Assembly (NCBI RefSeq): GCF_034087045.1
Contig: NZ_CP139247.1
Location: 4,056,001-4,120,000, forward strand
Reading direction: 5' to 3'
Source of the DNA: Chitinophaga sancti
Lineage (GTDB): Bacteria > Bacteroidota > Bacteroidia > Chitinophagales > Chitinophagaceae
Length of the DNA stretch: 64,000 nt
Shown one piece after another: positions 28,460-38,331 of the stretch. Positions within the stretch are counted from its first letter, which is position 1, and the number at the start of each line of letters is the position of its first letter. The position numbers were made by a program, and so were the translations under genes. A model generated the notes under the pieces. It was not told the DNA's origin and did no database searches. It saw only the letters and a list, made by a program, of their open reading frames with translations.

Positions 28460-31294
28460 TTAAAGTTTTATACGGATCATTTGTTCATTGCCATTATACT
28501 GTACCAGCTGGCCTTTGTTGGCAGCCAGGTCAAATGCTGTTGGATGTGTTGGATCTATCTTTACAATACGGAAACTACGCTGTTGCAGCATGCCGGGAAA
28601 TTCACCTGTGCGCTTGCCGATCCGGAGCGTATTGCTGGCATTGTTATAGGTAAATGTGATAGTGCTGAACATACCTTTTTCATAGTTATAGTTCAACCCT
28701 TCATCCTCATAGAGGTTGAATGTGCCATTGCTACCGCCATAGACATATAAGGTAATGGTATCAGCAGGTTGCTGGCCGGTGTATTGCAGCTCCGGACCAA
28801 AGGGTACAATGCTGCCTGCTTTTACATACAGTGGAATACGATTCAGTGGTGCAGCAGCTGTGATGTGCTGACCGCCTTCGGTATATTTACCATCATACAG
28901 GTTGTACCAACCCTGTCCTGCTGGCAGGTAGAGCTCACGGGAGCGCGCTTTGTAAGCATACACCGGGTTAACCAGGAAGGCAGGGCCGAACATAAACTGG
29001 TCTCCTATATGCCGAACGGCAGTATCCTGATCGAAATCCATAATCAGCCCACGCATCAGTGTATAGCCGTTATGATAAGTCTGTCCGGCCAGGGAGTAGA
29101 TGTAAGGCATTAACCTGTAACGAAGCCGGTCGTAATAAACGATTGATTGATATTCCTGGCTGTTCTCAGGTGCGATATTGTACACTTCCCTGTATGGATA
29201 CTGTCCGTGAGCACGGAACAATGGACAAAAGGCCCCGTATTGATACCAGCGTGTGTTCAGTTCCCGCCATTCCTGTAAATTATCCCCCTGTGGATCAGGC
29301 TTGTCATATTTATCTTCTACATAGAAGCCCCCAATATCCGTAGTCCAGTAAGGTAAACCAGACATACAGAAGTTCAGACCAGCCGGAATTTGCCTGGCCA
29401 GTTCATCGAAGCGTGCTGCGATGTCGCCACTCCATGTTGCAGCACTATAACGTTGTAATCCGGCAAACGCGGAGCGGGTAAGGATAAACACACGCTGATC
29501 AGGTTTCTGTTCTCTCTGACCTTCATAAATGCCTTTTGCATTCATGAGCGCGAAAGGATTAAAGTATTGTGTGGATGGCCCTAAAGCAGTAGGGTTCATC
29601 AGTTGTTTGCGGTATTCGATAGTTGAGTTGGAATAGATATCCGGTTCGGTCGCATCCAGCCACCAGGCGTCTATACCTTTGCTGAATAAGTGTGTATTTA
29701 TGATAGACCAGAATTCTTTTCTTGCATCCGGATTGAAAGCATCGTAGAAAGTAGATACATAGCCTTTGCCGATCCAGTCGCGGATGGTGTCTTTGATACT
29801 TCTGGTGTACAGGTAACCCTTGTCATTCATCAGTTTGTAGTTCGGGATATCCTTGTAGAACTTAGGCCAAACTGAAATCATGAAGTGGGTATGATACAGG
29901 TCATGGAGGGAGTCGATCATTCCCTTCGCATCCGGGAACCGGGCAGTATCGAAGTCCTGGCTTCCCCAGGCATTTTCTTCCCAGTAAGACCAGTCCATTA
30001 CGATATTATCCAGCGGTATTTGTCTTTTTCTGAATTCCTGAACGGTGCTGATCACATCTTTTTGCGTCTTGTATCTTTCACGGCTTTGCCAGAAACCCAT
30101 GGCCCATCTGGGCAGGATGGCGGCTTTGCCTGTGATGGTGCGGTAGCCATTGATGATCTCATCAGGATGCTCACCATATATAAAATAGTAGTCGATCTTT
30201 TCACCGGCTTCGGAGGTAAAGGCCATTTTATCTTTCAGGCGTTCCGGGGTGGGAGAGAGATGTTTCAGGGAGATAAAGGCCTGATCTGATTCGGGGATCC
30301 ATTCTACCTTCAGGTCATGCTGTTCGCCTGTTTGCATGGTCTTTTTAAAGACGGAAGGACCAGGATTCCAGCCCTCCCGCCATTTGTCTAGCATCAATAC
30401 TCCATCGATCCATATTCTGATGTAACCGGAAGCCGAAATGTAAAATTTCTGATCGCCCGCTTCTTTGGGGCTTACCTTTCCTTCCCAGGTTACGATGCCT
30501 TTTGCCATTGGGTAACCGGCAGGGATAGTTTTGAGGGACGGGATAAAGGAGTAGTCAATTTTTGACTCTCCCCGTTGCAGGAATACGCTGTCTTTTTGAT
30601 AGCGCATGCCATAAGTCGCCGTTAAAGCCCCTTTTTGGCCGTTTTTATCGGTCAGATCAAGTGTGGCCAACTCTTCATATGGGCGGTCGTCTCCAAAGCG
30701 GGTAATGGAATAATTATCCCACAGGATACCATAATGGCGGCTGGACAAAACAAAGGGTACAGCTACCTGGCTATTATATTGCGTAAGGTCTACATCCTGG
30801 TTTTTATAGTTCATAAGACCAGTCTGTGGCTGGCCCAGTCCATAAAAAGCTTCATCAGCCGGAGAATCAAAGAGTTGCTGAAGTCGGAAAAGCTTTTTAC
30901 CGTCTATAGTTACAGGCGTAAAAGCTTTCCCTCCTTCGTTTATGATGGTGTTACCCTGGGCGTCTTTAAATTGAACTTCACCGGTGGTAATGTCTACAGT
31001 AGCTATTAAGGCATTGGTTTTCAATGTAGCTACATTGCCTTCTTCTGTAGATGTCCATTTTACATCCTGGTTATTACCTACTACCGATATCAGGCTGGGG
31101 GTAGTAGAAATTTTGTCTTCAGGAGAGGCGGAGACCCTGATAATTTTGTCATTGATCACTTGTAATCTTACCTGTTTTACATCGCCTTCTGTTTTGATCA
31201 GTAAGCCATCTTTCAATTTTTCTACACGGTCGGTGTGACAAAATTGAAAGCAACAGGAAACAATCACAATCGGTAGGAATCGGATTTTCTTCAT
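28460..31294 (-). CDS. GH31 alpha-xylosidase-like enzyme with a PA14 insert
   Basis: The protein has 944 residues with a lipoprotein-like start (IVIVSCCFQFCHTDR). The N-terminal GH31 beta-sandwich (about 30-235, FYGLGQPQTGLMNYKNQDVDL) is interrupted by a PA14 module (about 240-360, KFYISASGYIRIWIDGVLML and SVFKKTMQTGEQHDLKVEW). The barrel follows, with the nucleophile D547 in WWLDATEPD and the acid/base D624 in WSGDIAARFDEL. PA14-bearing GH31 enzymes of Bacteroidota and Cellvibrio are alpha-xylosidases acting on xyloglucan oligosaccharides, so this is the strongest hint at the PUL substrate. It is the first gene of the minus-strand operon before SusC and SusD. Confidence 0.92.
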   Translation of the reverse strand: MKKIRFLPIVIVSCCFQFCHTDRVEKLKDGLLIKTEGDVKQVRLQVINDKIIRVSASPEDKISTTPSLISVVGNNQDVKWTSTEEGNVATLKTNALIATVDITTGEVQFKDAQGNTIINEGGKAFTPVTIDGKKLFRLQQLFDSPADEAFYGLGQPQTGLMNYKNQDVDLTQYNSQVAVPFVLSSRHYGILWDNYSITRFGDDRPYEELATLDLTDKNGQKGALTATYGMRYQKDSVFLQRGESKIDYSFIPSLKTIPAGYPMAKGIVTWEGKVSPKEAGDQKFYISASGYIRIWIDGVLMLDKWREGWNPGPSVFKKTMQTGEQHDLKVEWIPESDQAFISLKHLSPTPERLKDKMAFTSEAGEKIDYYFIYGEHPDEIINGYRTITGKAAILPRWAMGFWQSRERYKTQKDVISTVQEFRKRQIPLDNIVMDWSYWEENAWGSQDFDTARFPDAKGMIDSLHDLYHTHFMISVWPKFYKDIPNYKLMNDKGYLYTRSIKDTIRDWIGKGYVSTFYDAFNPDARKEFWSIINTHLFSKGIDAWWLDATEPDIYSNSTIEYRKQLMNPTALGPSTQYFNPFALMNAKGIYEGQREQKPDQRVFILTRSAFAGLQRYSAATWSGDIAARFDELARQIPAGLNFCMSGLPYWTTDIGGFYVEDKYDKPDPQGDNLQEWRELNTRWYQYGAFCPLFRAHGQYPYREVYNIAPENSQEYQSIVYYDRLRYRLMPYIYSLAGQTYHNGYTLMRGLIMDFDQDTAVRHIGDQFMFGPAFLVNPVYAYKARSRELYLPAGQGWYNLYDGKYTEGGQHITAAAPLNRIPLYVKAGSIVPFGPELQYTGQQPADTITLYVYGGSNGTFNLYEDEGLNYNYEKGMFSTITFTYNNASNTLRIGKRTGEFPGMLQQRSFRIVKIDPTHPTAFDLAANKGQLVQYNGNEQMIRIKL

Positions 31295-31343
31295 ATCTGT
31301 GGAATTTGTCTTTACTCTTTGTTGGTCGAAGTTCGAGTGCGGA

Positions 31344-31351
31344 CAAATGTA
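31344..31351 (-). promoter_or_regulatory. Possible -7 element for the GH31-PA14 operon
   Basis: TACATTTG on the minus strand fits TAnnTTTG and lies 49 bases before the ATG at 31294. No clear TTTG is found about 20 bases upstream, so the match is half of a promoter only. Confidence 0.35.
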
Positions 31352-31458
31352 GCCTACTGCTACCAGACTCAGGGTAGGCGAATGTTTTCAATTAGGGGTC
31401 AAAATGTTAACTAACAAGAAAATTTAAGGGGGCTGTTTTGATAACCTTGTATTGATTA

Positions 31459-32052
31459 TCAATCAATTACTTTAAAATTGAATTGGAAGGTCACCACCAG
31501 GTCGTCTTTGGCACGGATCATGCCGCCAAACTTCCGGGGGGGTACCAGGCCGAAGTCGGAGAAGTGGATATTTTTGGAACCGGTCATATGGATCATTTTC
31601 TGATCGTCGGTATTAGTGGTCAGGTAGAGGTGCATTTCTTTGGTCACCCCGGCCAGTTCGATCGCAACATTTCCGCACAATTGTTCTGAGTTGCCATTGA
31701 GAGCAGGGTATTTCTGAAGGGATAAGAGGGCAATTCGGAGGGCAGGGTGTTGACTGGCTTTGAGGGTTTCCCGCAGGTCATGGGTCATCATCTTGTCCAG
31801 GCAGTCGAAGTCAAATACGGCCATTTCGAGTTTACCACTTAGGCGTACTACTTCGGAACCGTTGTTCTGGTAGCAAACGAGGGTATCCCGGTTTGGGTAG
31901 TTTTTGATTTCGCAACTGAATTTGTTCACGTTAGTACTGCCGCTTACCCGAACGAGGATGTTGTTGAGTACCACCCATTTTACTCCACGGGGCACTGGCG
32001 TTTTAAAAGCCAGCAGGCAGAAAATTGTCAGTATGAAGGTAAGTGTGCGCAT
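31459..32052 (-). CDS. YceI-like secreted protein
   Basis: The protein has 197 residues with a signal peptide (about 1-20, LTFILTIFCLLAF). The remainder resembles a YceI beta-barrel (lipocalin-like) protein: a strand after the signal carrying SGSTNVNKFSCEI, the central MTHDLRETLKASQHPALRIALLS (family pattern of M-x-x-x-L-K...HP-x-I), and LAGVTKEMHLYLTT near the end. YceI proteins bind long polyprenoid or lipid ligands in the periplasm; the ligand here is unknown. It lies 85 bases after the barrel-protein gene and behind a terminator, so it may have its own promoter. It is divergent in sequence from the second YceI copy at 33598-34182. Confidence 0.75.
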   Translation of the reverse strand: MRTLTFILTIFCLLAFKTPVPRGVKWVVLNNILVRVSGSTNVNKFSCEIKNYPNRDTLVCYQNNGSEVVRLSGKLEMAVFDFDCLDKMMTHDLRETLKASQHPALRIALLSLQKYPALNGNSEQLCGNVAIELAGVTKEMHLYLTTNTDDQKMIHMTGSKNIHFSDFGLVPPRKFGGMIRAKDDLVVTFQFNFKVID

Positions 32053-32073
32053 TGTTACAAGGAGGAAAGAAGT

Positions 32074-32107
32074 AAAAAAGGCCCTCCTTTTTGGGGAGGG
32101 CCTTTTT
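32074..32107 (-). terminator. Terminator of the outer-membrane barrel gene
   Basis: Arms AAAAAGGCCCTCC (32075-32087) and GGAGGGCCTTTTT (32095-32107) form a perfect 13-bp stem with a seven-base loop, giving a T-run on the minus strand. It lies 30 bases after the stop codon at 32138. Confidence 0.85.
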
Positions 32108-32137
32108 CAAATTGATACACTATCAGACATTGAAAGA

Positions 32138-33538
32138 TTAGAACCCAACCACTGCTTCAATCACGTATCCATTGAACTTACCACCAGAGCGATAATCTGC
32201 TGTAGGGAAGTCTTTGTATTTCTGTACCACATATTCACCTTTCATCAGAATATTGTTTGTTATGAACCAGCCGGCAGCTACAGCAACACGATTTATTTTC
32301 ACATCCTGGGTGTAGGTGATTGCACCTGCACCGGTACCAGCTGTGCTGTTTGCAGGGCGTGCAGTCACTTCGTTATATCTTACACCCAGGAAAACATTTT
32401 CTTTAGGGAAGAAACGGTAAACTGCATCAACTGCATATTGGCTTGCATCTCTTGTTTTTGCTTCGGAAGCAGAACGACCACTTGCTTTTTCGTAAGTACC
32501 AAATACTTCGAGGCCGCTATATTTTGCAAATACGTTGAACATACCTGCGTTGATCTTCTTGGTAAAACCAGGATTGAAACGACCAGAGAATGCGAGTGGA
32601 GTACCTGCACCGCTAGAGTTGCTTGGGTTAGAAGAAGCTTCTTCCATCACGTATTGGTAGTTAGAACCGGAACGGTCGCCACCATACAGTGTGTTGCTAC
32701 CGCTACTCTGGTTGCCATAGTAGCTCAGGCTTGCACGCAAACGGAATTTCTCAGCCAGTTTCTTGTCAAAGCCTACTTTAGCTAACAGGGATGGAGACTT
32801 GTGCAGTTTGCCATCAGCATTGTTTTTGTTGTACAGGGAGTCTACGTTACCTTTGATCATACCGTTGGTTACACCCACCATACCGAACAGACCATTGTGT
32901 TTCAGGTAAACTTCAGCACCAATTTCAGTAGCAAAAGCATCCATGATATTACTTTCCATGAACGGATTATAGAGGGTCTGGCCACCATCGCTTCTACGGT
33001 AGTGAGCATCACCATAGTCTACTTCCATGTGACCCACTTTGATGGTTGCATATTTCATGATGCCATCAAGCACTTCGTTTCTGAAAGGAAGTCTGTCGAT
33101 CTGGATATATCCACCTTTTACCCATGTTTCATTGTGGTGTTTGGAAGACAGGTATAAAGTTAAGTTCATGGTGATACCAGGAGCCAGCGGTACATCGAAG
33201 TACAGGTTAGCCTGTGCTGTCTGGAACCCTGCGGTGATATCTTTCAGTTTGTTACCAGCTACAGATCCTGTAGAGCTGGAATAAGAACCTACTGTATTGT
33301 TTAGTGCAGTTGGATTTTCGTGTTTCAGATTTTGGAACTGCATGGTAAAACCAGCACCGATTCTAGGTTTGATACCGTTGAAGTAGGTGGAAGTATCCTT
33401 TGCTCCTTCAAAAACGTTGATACCAGTTTTATCGTATGGTCTCCAGTTTGGAATGTTCCGGTCCTGCGCTATTAAGGTAATTGGGAAGAAGCCGACGCAA
33501 AACAACACTATATGTTGCAGACGCATTTTTGTTTTCAT
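32138..33538 (-). CDS. Outer-membrane beta-barrel (porin-like) protein
   Basis: The protein has 466 residues with a signal peptide ending at IAQ (about 25). The mature part is an amphipathic antiparallel barrel with many alternating strands (LRASLSYYGNQSSG, VFAKYSGLEVFGTYEKASG, INRVAVAAGWFITNNILMKGEYVVQKYKDF) and ends with an aromatic C-terminal residue (YVIEAVVGF), as expected for BamA-folded porins. It resembles the Bacteroidota porins often annotated as hypothetical or phosphate-selective-like; the substrate is not known. It lies between two YceI genes, 59 bases after the upstream one, suggesting one transcript and possibly a shared lipid or hydrophobic-ligand role. Confidence 0.75.
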   Translation of the reverse strand: MKTKMRLQHIVLFCVGFFPITLIAQDRNIPNWRPYDKTGINVFEGAKDTSTYFNGIKPRIGAGFTMQFQNLKHENPTALNNTVGSYSSSTGSVAGNKLKDITAGFQTAQANLYFDVPLAPGITMNLTLYLSSKHHNETWVKGGYIQIDRLPFRNEVLDGIMKYATIKVGHMEVDYGDAHYRRSDGGQTLYNPFMESNIMDAFATEIGAEVYLKHNGLFGMVGVTNGMIKGNVDSLYNKNNADGKLHKSPSLLAKVGFDKKLAEKFRLRASLSYYGNQSSGSNTLYGGDRSGSNYQYVMEEASSNPSNSSGAGTPLAFSGRFNPGFTKKINAGMFNVFAKYSGLEVFGTYEKASGRSASEAKTRDASQYAVDAVYRFFPKENVFLGVRYNEVTARPANSTAGTGAGAITYTQDVKINRVAVAAGWFITNNILMKGEYVVQKYKDFPTADYRSGGKFNGYVIEAVVGF

Positions 33539-33597
33539 GGCAATCGATTTAAAATTATATGTAGTGGTTAGTGGTTTTATATTTGATGAAGTGTAAC

Positions 33598-34182
33598 TTA
33601 TTGGTGAAGTGTAAACTCGTAGCTGATAGTTACAGCGTTACCGGTTTTCATGGCACCCATCATGAAGGATGGAGGATCCACCTGGAAGTCAGTCATATTG
33701 ATAACTTTGCTTCCTTTGATAACGACTGATTTACCACCGGCTGCTACTGTGCTTTTCGCAGTCAGTTCTACTGCTTTGGTTACACCAGCGATGGTCAGTT
33801 GACCTTGTGCTTTGATGGAACCATCTGCAGCTACAGTTGAAGTGGTAATTTTGAAAGTGATGTTTGGATTCTTTTTAGTTTTTAATGCTTTATATGCATT
33901 GCTATCCATGCCACTGTGTTCACTTTTCAGCGTTTCTGCACCAACAGTGTAGCTGAGTGCAGTAATACCGGTCAGCTGGCCGGCAGGGCTGAAGGTAAGG
34001 TCAGCTGTACAGGTTCCGGAAGTAGCTTTCATTTCCCAGTCGTGAAGGGTAGATGTACCGTTTACTTTGAGACTAATGCCGCTTACTACCAGTGTTTTAT
34101 TCTGTGCAAATGCTGCCGCTATGATAAGTTGAACGAACAGTAATGTGGCGATTCCTTTTCTGATGATTGCTGAGTGATACAT
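33598..34182 (-). CDS. YceI family periplasmic protein
   Basis: The protein has 194 residues with a signal peptide (LLFVQLIIAAAFAQ, ending near residue 26). It is a full YceI domain: LKVNGTSTLHDWEMKA at the first strands, LKSEHSGMDSNAYKALKTKK in the helix, NPNITFKI, GQLTIAGVTKAVELTAK, and KVINMTDFQVDPPSFMMG near the end, all normal family positions. The T-S-T-L-H-D-W motif is the hallmark. It probably binds a hydrophobic ligand in the periplasm. It is the first gene of the YceI-porin-YceI cluster. Confidence 0.88.
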   Translation of the reverse strand: MYHSAIIRKGIATLLFVQLIIAAAFAQNKTLVVSGISLKVNGTSTLHDWEMKATSGTCTADLTFSPAGQLTGITALSYTVGAETLKSEHSGMDSNAYKALKTKKNPNITFKITTSTVAADGSIKAQGQLTIAGVTKAVELTAKSTVAAGGKSVVIKGSKVINMTDFQVDPPSFMMGAMKTGNAVTISYEFTLHQ

Positions 34183-34317
34183 GGTAAATTGGATTTAAAG
34201 CGTTAGACGGATATCGTTCCGTTCTGAGTGCAAGGTGGTGATAAGTAGGTTGGCGGGAAATGATGGACATCATTCCGGTGCCTGATTGGAGTTGGGGTAT
34301 GCCTGACAGTGGTTATC

Positions 34318-37300
34318 TTAATCGTTGCGCCCCTTGTAGGCAGAGGGCAAAACACCATACTCGAGCTTAAAATAGCGGGAAAAATATTTGGGGTTGTTAA
34401 AGCCGACTTCATAGGCTATTTCGGCGATGGTTAACTGGCTTTTTTCGAGCAATTGGGCTGCCCGCTTGAGTCTTATGGATCTGATAAATTCAATCGGGGG
34501 CTTACCTGTTAAGGTGAGTATTTTTTTGTAAACAGAGACCCTGCTCATGAAAAGTTCACGGCTCAGCTCTTCTACAGAGAAGTCCGGGTTGGAAATATTC
34601 TTCTCTACTATATGTAATGCCTGCTGAATAAACTGTTCGTCCTGTGAGGAGATGGCAATCTCCTCCGGATGCGCTTCTATGTGCTGTTGGAAGGTCTTTT
34701 TGAGGGATTGTTGCTGGTGAATGATATTCCTTATGCGTGACAACAGCATTTCGAAGTTGAATGGCTTGGTAATGTACTCAGACGCGCCATTGTCAAGGGC
34801 TTCCAACTGGTCTTCCTCCGCTGCACGGGCTGTGAGCAGAATAACAGGCAGGTGTGCCGTACGGGGCTGTTGCCGGATCTTACGGCAGAGCTCCAAACCA
34901 TCCATTTCGGGCATACTTACATCGCTGACCACGATCGAAGGCAGGGTATTTTGTAAAATATTCCAGCCAGCCAGGCCGTTGGGCGCATCGATAATGTGAA
35001 AGTACTGACCAAGATTATCTTTGAGATAAAAACGAAAATCTTCGCTGTCTTCGATCAGGAGAATAACGGGCTTTTTGCCTGTATAGGTAGGTGTGGCGTC
35101 AGGTATTTGCGGCTCCATAATAGAGGTGTGTTGCGCAGCCCCTTTGGTAGCTGTCTGAATACCATTCACCGGCAGCAAGACCGTGAAGGCACTACCCATG
35201 CCGGGAGCGCTGTCTACACTGATACTGCCACCATGGAGTTTTACAAATTCTTTGGTGATGCTTAAGCCAATGCCACTGCCCTGGTTTACGAGTGAACCGG
35301 GTATGTCATGTTGGAAAAAGCGTTCGAAAATACGGTCTTGTTGATCGGGAGGGATACCAATACCGGTATCTTTTACTATGATGGCCAGCAAGCTGTTTTG
35401 TTGCAGTTGTAAGTCAATGGAAATATTGCCCTGGTCAGGGGTGAATTTAAATGCATTGCTGAGTAAATTGAACAGGATCTTTTCAATCTTGTCAGGGTCA
35501 TAGAGCATGGTAAGTGCTGGCACATTGCTCTGGAAGTCGAGATGAATTTGTTTCTTTTCGGACAGGTCCGAGAAAGAGGTGGTGAGTTCTTTGATGAACG
35601 CAATGATATCACCTTCTGTAGCGTATAATTTGATTTCCTGTACTTCCATTTTACGGAAGTCGAGGAGTTGATTGACTAAGTTGAGTAAGCGGCGTGCATT
35701 GCGCTGTACAAGCACGAGTTGTTGCTGTACATTGCCTTCGATATCTTTTTTCAGTAGTCTTTCTAAAGGCGTAATGATTAAGCTTAGCGGCGTGCGGAAT
35801 TCATGACTGATATTCGTGAAGAAACGGATCTTCAGCGAATCTAATTCATGCATGCGCCTTGCTTCCTGTCTTTCCTGTGCGATGCGTGCACGGAATCTTT
35901 CTCTTTCAAGAATAACACGCCTGCCGATGATTAAAGCGCCTATGATGAGCAGGGCATAAATGATGAATGCCAGCGGTGTTCGCCAGAATGGTGGTAAGAT
36001 GGTGATGCGTAATTCCAGGGGTTGTGGTGTCCATATACCATCGTTGTTAGAGGCTTTTACTTTGAAGATATATTCACCGGGATCGAGGTTCGTGTAAGTG
36101 GCCGTGCGTGCGCCTGCATCACTGGTGAGCCATTCGTGGTTAAAGCCTTCCAGCATATAGGAATACTGGTTCTTTTCAGGATGAAAGAAATTCAATGCAG
36201 CGAAGCTGACAGAAAATTCGTTTTCCTTATATTTTAGAGTGATATGTTTTGTTTGATTGATGGTTTCAGATAAGATTGTTCTGCCATTCAGCGACTCTCC
36301 GGGAGCCATACTTTTGTTAAAGACCTGGAAGTCTGTAAGCACGACTGGTGGAATGTTTGAGTTGACAGCAATATTGTGTGGATAAAATAAATTGAAGCCG
36401 TTGCCACCACCAAAAAGGAGTTCTCCATTGCGTGTTTTGAGCGCTGCGTTTTCGTTGAATTCTCTACCTTGTAATCCGTCTGACTGATCGTAATTTTTAA
36501 ACTGTTGTTGCGCGCGCATATTGGATAAACCATTGGCGGTGCTCATCCAGAGCGTGTGGTTATTATCTTCTAAAATGTTTAATACAGTATTGTCGGGAAG
36601 ACCATCTTCTCTTCTGAAAATTTTAAATTGCTTAGTGTCGGGGTTGAAAAGGTTTAATCCTTCTCTTGTACCGATCCATATTTGCCCCTGACTGTCTTCA
36701 AACAGGCAGAGAACGTTTTTATGACTGAGGCTGCCGGGTTGTTTAGGATCGGCATCATAGTGGGTGAAATGTCCCTTTTGATCCATCACATCTACGCCTT
36801 CAGCGGTGCCTATCCAGAGGTTTCCTTTTTTATCCTGGAGAAATGCGGAGATGTAGGGTGAGTGTAATTTATTGTTATAGTGAATAAATTTGTTGTTTGC
36901 GAGCTGGTTTAATCCTCCACCTAAAGTCCCGATCCAGAGTCTTTGCTGATTGTCTTCAAATATTTCCCAGATGCTGTTATCGCTCAGACTGCTGGTATCA
37001 TTGGCATCATGACGGTAGTGAATGAAACGTTTTCCGTCAAAGCAATCCAGACCACCAAAGTAAGAGCCTATCCATAGTTTTTGCTGGTGATCGATCCAGA
37101 GACTGACGATCACGTTGCCACTGGGTGAATTAGGATTGGATGGATTATGGAGGTATTGTTTATAGGTGTTTCTATTTCTGTCAAAGTAGATGAGGCCACC
37201 GCCGTTGGTACCGATCCAGATATTGCCGTTGGCGTCTTCTGCGAAGCGGTTTACGTCGTCGTAGGGGAGACTGTTTAATGAAAAGGCCTGGTGCTGGTAG

Positions 37301-38331
37301 AGGGGGAATTTTACCATGTTTTCATGGTAATAACAGAGGCCTTTTTTGTAGGTACCAATCCAGATGATACCGGCGTTATCCTTATAGAGGGTGGTAATAC
37401 TATTTTGACTAAGGCTTTTAGGATCTTCACTATTGTTCGTGAGGTAGTGGAAGGTTTGTTGTTTTTTATCGATAATGTTGAGGCCACCATGGTCGGTGCC
37501 GACCCATATTAATCCCTGGTTGTCCTGTACAACACCGCGAACGATATTGTTATTCAGACCATTATTCTGATCGTAGTGGGTGAATGTTTTTGAGCGTTGG
37601 TTAAAGCAGTAAATACCCTGTACATCGTTGTTGCTGAACAGCCAGCAGTCGCCGTCTTTGTCTGCCATGAGCTGGTAAGGACTGGTAGTGGAGGTAGGGA
37701 GTTGATTTCTGGAAACGATTTGTTGGGTATGTGGATCCATTTTTTCCAGCAGGCCATTGGTATGGATAATCCAGCAAAAGCCGGATGGAGCTTGTGCCAT
37801 ATCCGATATTTGAGTGCCCGGGAGGAGATGGAGTGTTTTTTTGTTGGAAGGAGAGTAGCGGTAGAGGCCATCTTTGGGTGTGACGAACCAGAAGTTGCCA
37901 TCGAGGTCTTTGAGAATATTATTGATGCTGTCTACAGGTACGCCAAATCTGCTGAGGGCCGGGCGCGGATCGCGCTGAAAGTTTCCCATTTGCGGATTGA
38001 ATACGTTTTGTCCGTTTCTATGAGATATCCAGAGAAGGCCTTCGGGGCCTTCCATGATGCTGGTGATGAAGTTGTCGGCGATGGTGGTGGTATCTCTGAT
38101 ATCTTGTCTGAAGATCTGGAAGTTGTAACCATCGTATCTGTTGAGGCCGGACATGGTGCCGAACCACATGAAGCCCTGGCTGTCTTTATAGATGCAATTG
38201 ACCTGGTTGGCGGAGAGGCCCTGGGTGATGTCGATACGGGTGAATTGGTATTGGGACTGTGGTGTTTGTGCCCAAAGTAACGTAAATGGTAATAGTAGCA
38301 GGATGAATAAAAACGATTTGTGGATGGTCAC
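34318..38331 (-). CDS. Hybrid two-component system regulator near the GH95 gene
   Basis: The protein has 1337 residues and starts at GTG 38331, giving a signal peptide (SFLFILLLLPFTLLWAQ). The periplasmic sensor consists of propeller blades (about 30-700; DNNGNIWIGTNGGG-like units such as DANGNIWIGTNGGG) followed by a Y_Y_Y domain (about 705-775). One membrane helix (about 786-803) leads to HisKA with H843 in SHEFRTPLSLI, a HATPase (DTGIGI, GSGIGLSI), a receiver with D1137 in VVSDVSMPEMDG, and an AraC HTH (about 1230-1335, AEIAYEVGFNNPKYFSRYFK). All catalytic motifs are present. It is divergent from the GH95 fucosidase across 490 bases and is the natural candidate for its regulator. No SusC/SusD pair lies next to it. 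Confidence 0.95.
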   Translation of the reverse strand: MTIHKSFLFILLLLPFTLLWAQTPQSQYQFTRIDITQGLSANQVNCIYKDSQGFMWFGTMSGLNRYDGYNFQIFRQDIRDTTTIADNFITSIMEGPEGLLWISHRNGQNVFNPQMGNFQRDPRPALSRFGVPVDSINNILKDLDGNFWFVTPKDGLYRYSPSNKKTLHLLPGTQISDMAQAPSGFCWIIHTNGLLEKMDPHTQQIVSRNQLPTSTTSPYQLMADKDGDCWLFSNNDVQGIYCFNQRSKTFTHYDQNNGLNNNIVRGVVQDNQGLIWVGTDHGGLNIIDKKQQTFHYLTNNSEDPKSLSQNSITTLYKDNAGIIWIGTYKKGLCYYHENMVKFPLYQHQAFSLNSLPYDDVNRFAEDANGNIWIGTNGGGLIYFDRNRNTYKQYLHNPSNPNSPSGNVIVSLWIDHQQKLWIGSYFGGLDCFDGKRFIHYRHDANDTSSLSDNSIWEIFEDNQQRLWIGTLGGGLNQLANNKFIHYNNKLHSPYISAFLQDKKGNLWIGTAEGVDVMDQKGHFTHYDADPKQPGSLSHKNVLCLFEDSQGQIWIGTREGLNLFNPDTKQFKIFRREDGLPDNTVLNILEDNNHTLWMSTANGLSNMRAQQQFKNYDQSDGLQGREFNENAALKTRNGELLFGGGNGFNLFYPHNIAVNSNIPPVVLTDFQVFNKSMAPGESLNGRTILSETINQTKHITLKYKENEFSVSFAALNFFHPEKNQYSYMLEGFNHEWLTSDAGARTATYTNLDPGEYIFKVKASNNDGIWTPQPLELRITILPPFWRTPLAFIIYALLIIGALIIGRRVILERERFRARIAQERQEARRMHELDSLKIRFFTNISHEFRTPLSLIITPLERLLKKDIEGNVQQQLVLVQRNARRLLNLVNQLLDFRKMEVQEIKLYATEGDIIAFIKELTTSFSDLSEKKQIHLDFQSNVPALTMLYDPDKIEKILFNLLSNAFKFTPDQGNISIDLQLQQNSLLAIIVKDTGIGIPPDQQDRIFERFFQHDIPGSLVNQGSGIGLSITKEFVKLHGGSISVDSAPGMGSAFTVLLPVNGIQTATKGAAQHTSIMEPQIPDATPTYTGKKPVILLIEDSEDFRFYLKDNLGQYFHIIDAPNGLAGWNILQNTLPSIVVSDVSMPEMDGLELCRKIRQQPRTAHLPVILLTARAAEEDQLEALDNGASEYITKPFNFEMLLSRIRNIIHQQQSLKKTFQQHIEAHPEEIAISSQDEQFIQQALHIVEKNISNPDFSVEELSRELFMSRVSVYKKILTLTGKPPIEFIRSIRLKRAAQLLEKSQLTIAEIAYEVGFNNPKYFSRYFKLEYGVLPSAYKGRND

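Noticed and set aside
31904..32785. Open frame of 293 codons across the YceI and barrel genes
   Set aside because: It runs antisense to two real genes and across their terminator, and the product is Cys- and Phe-rich without any domain pattern.
37597..38280. Open frame of 227 codons on the plus strand in the second hybrid regulator
   Set aside because: It is antisense to propeller blades whose repeats are clear on the minus strand.
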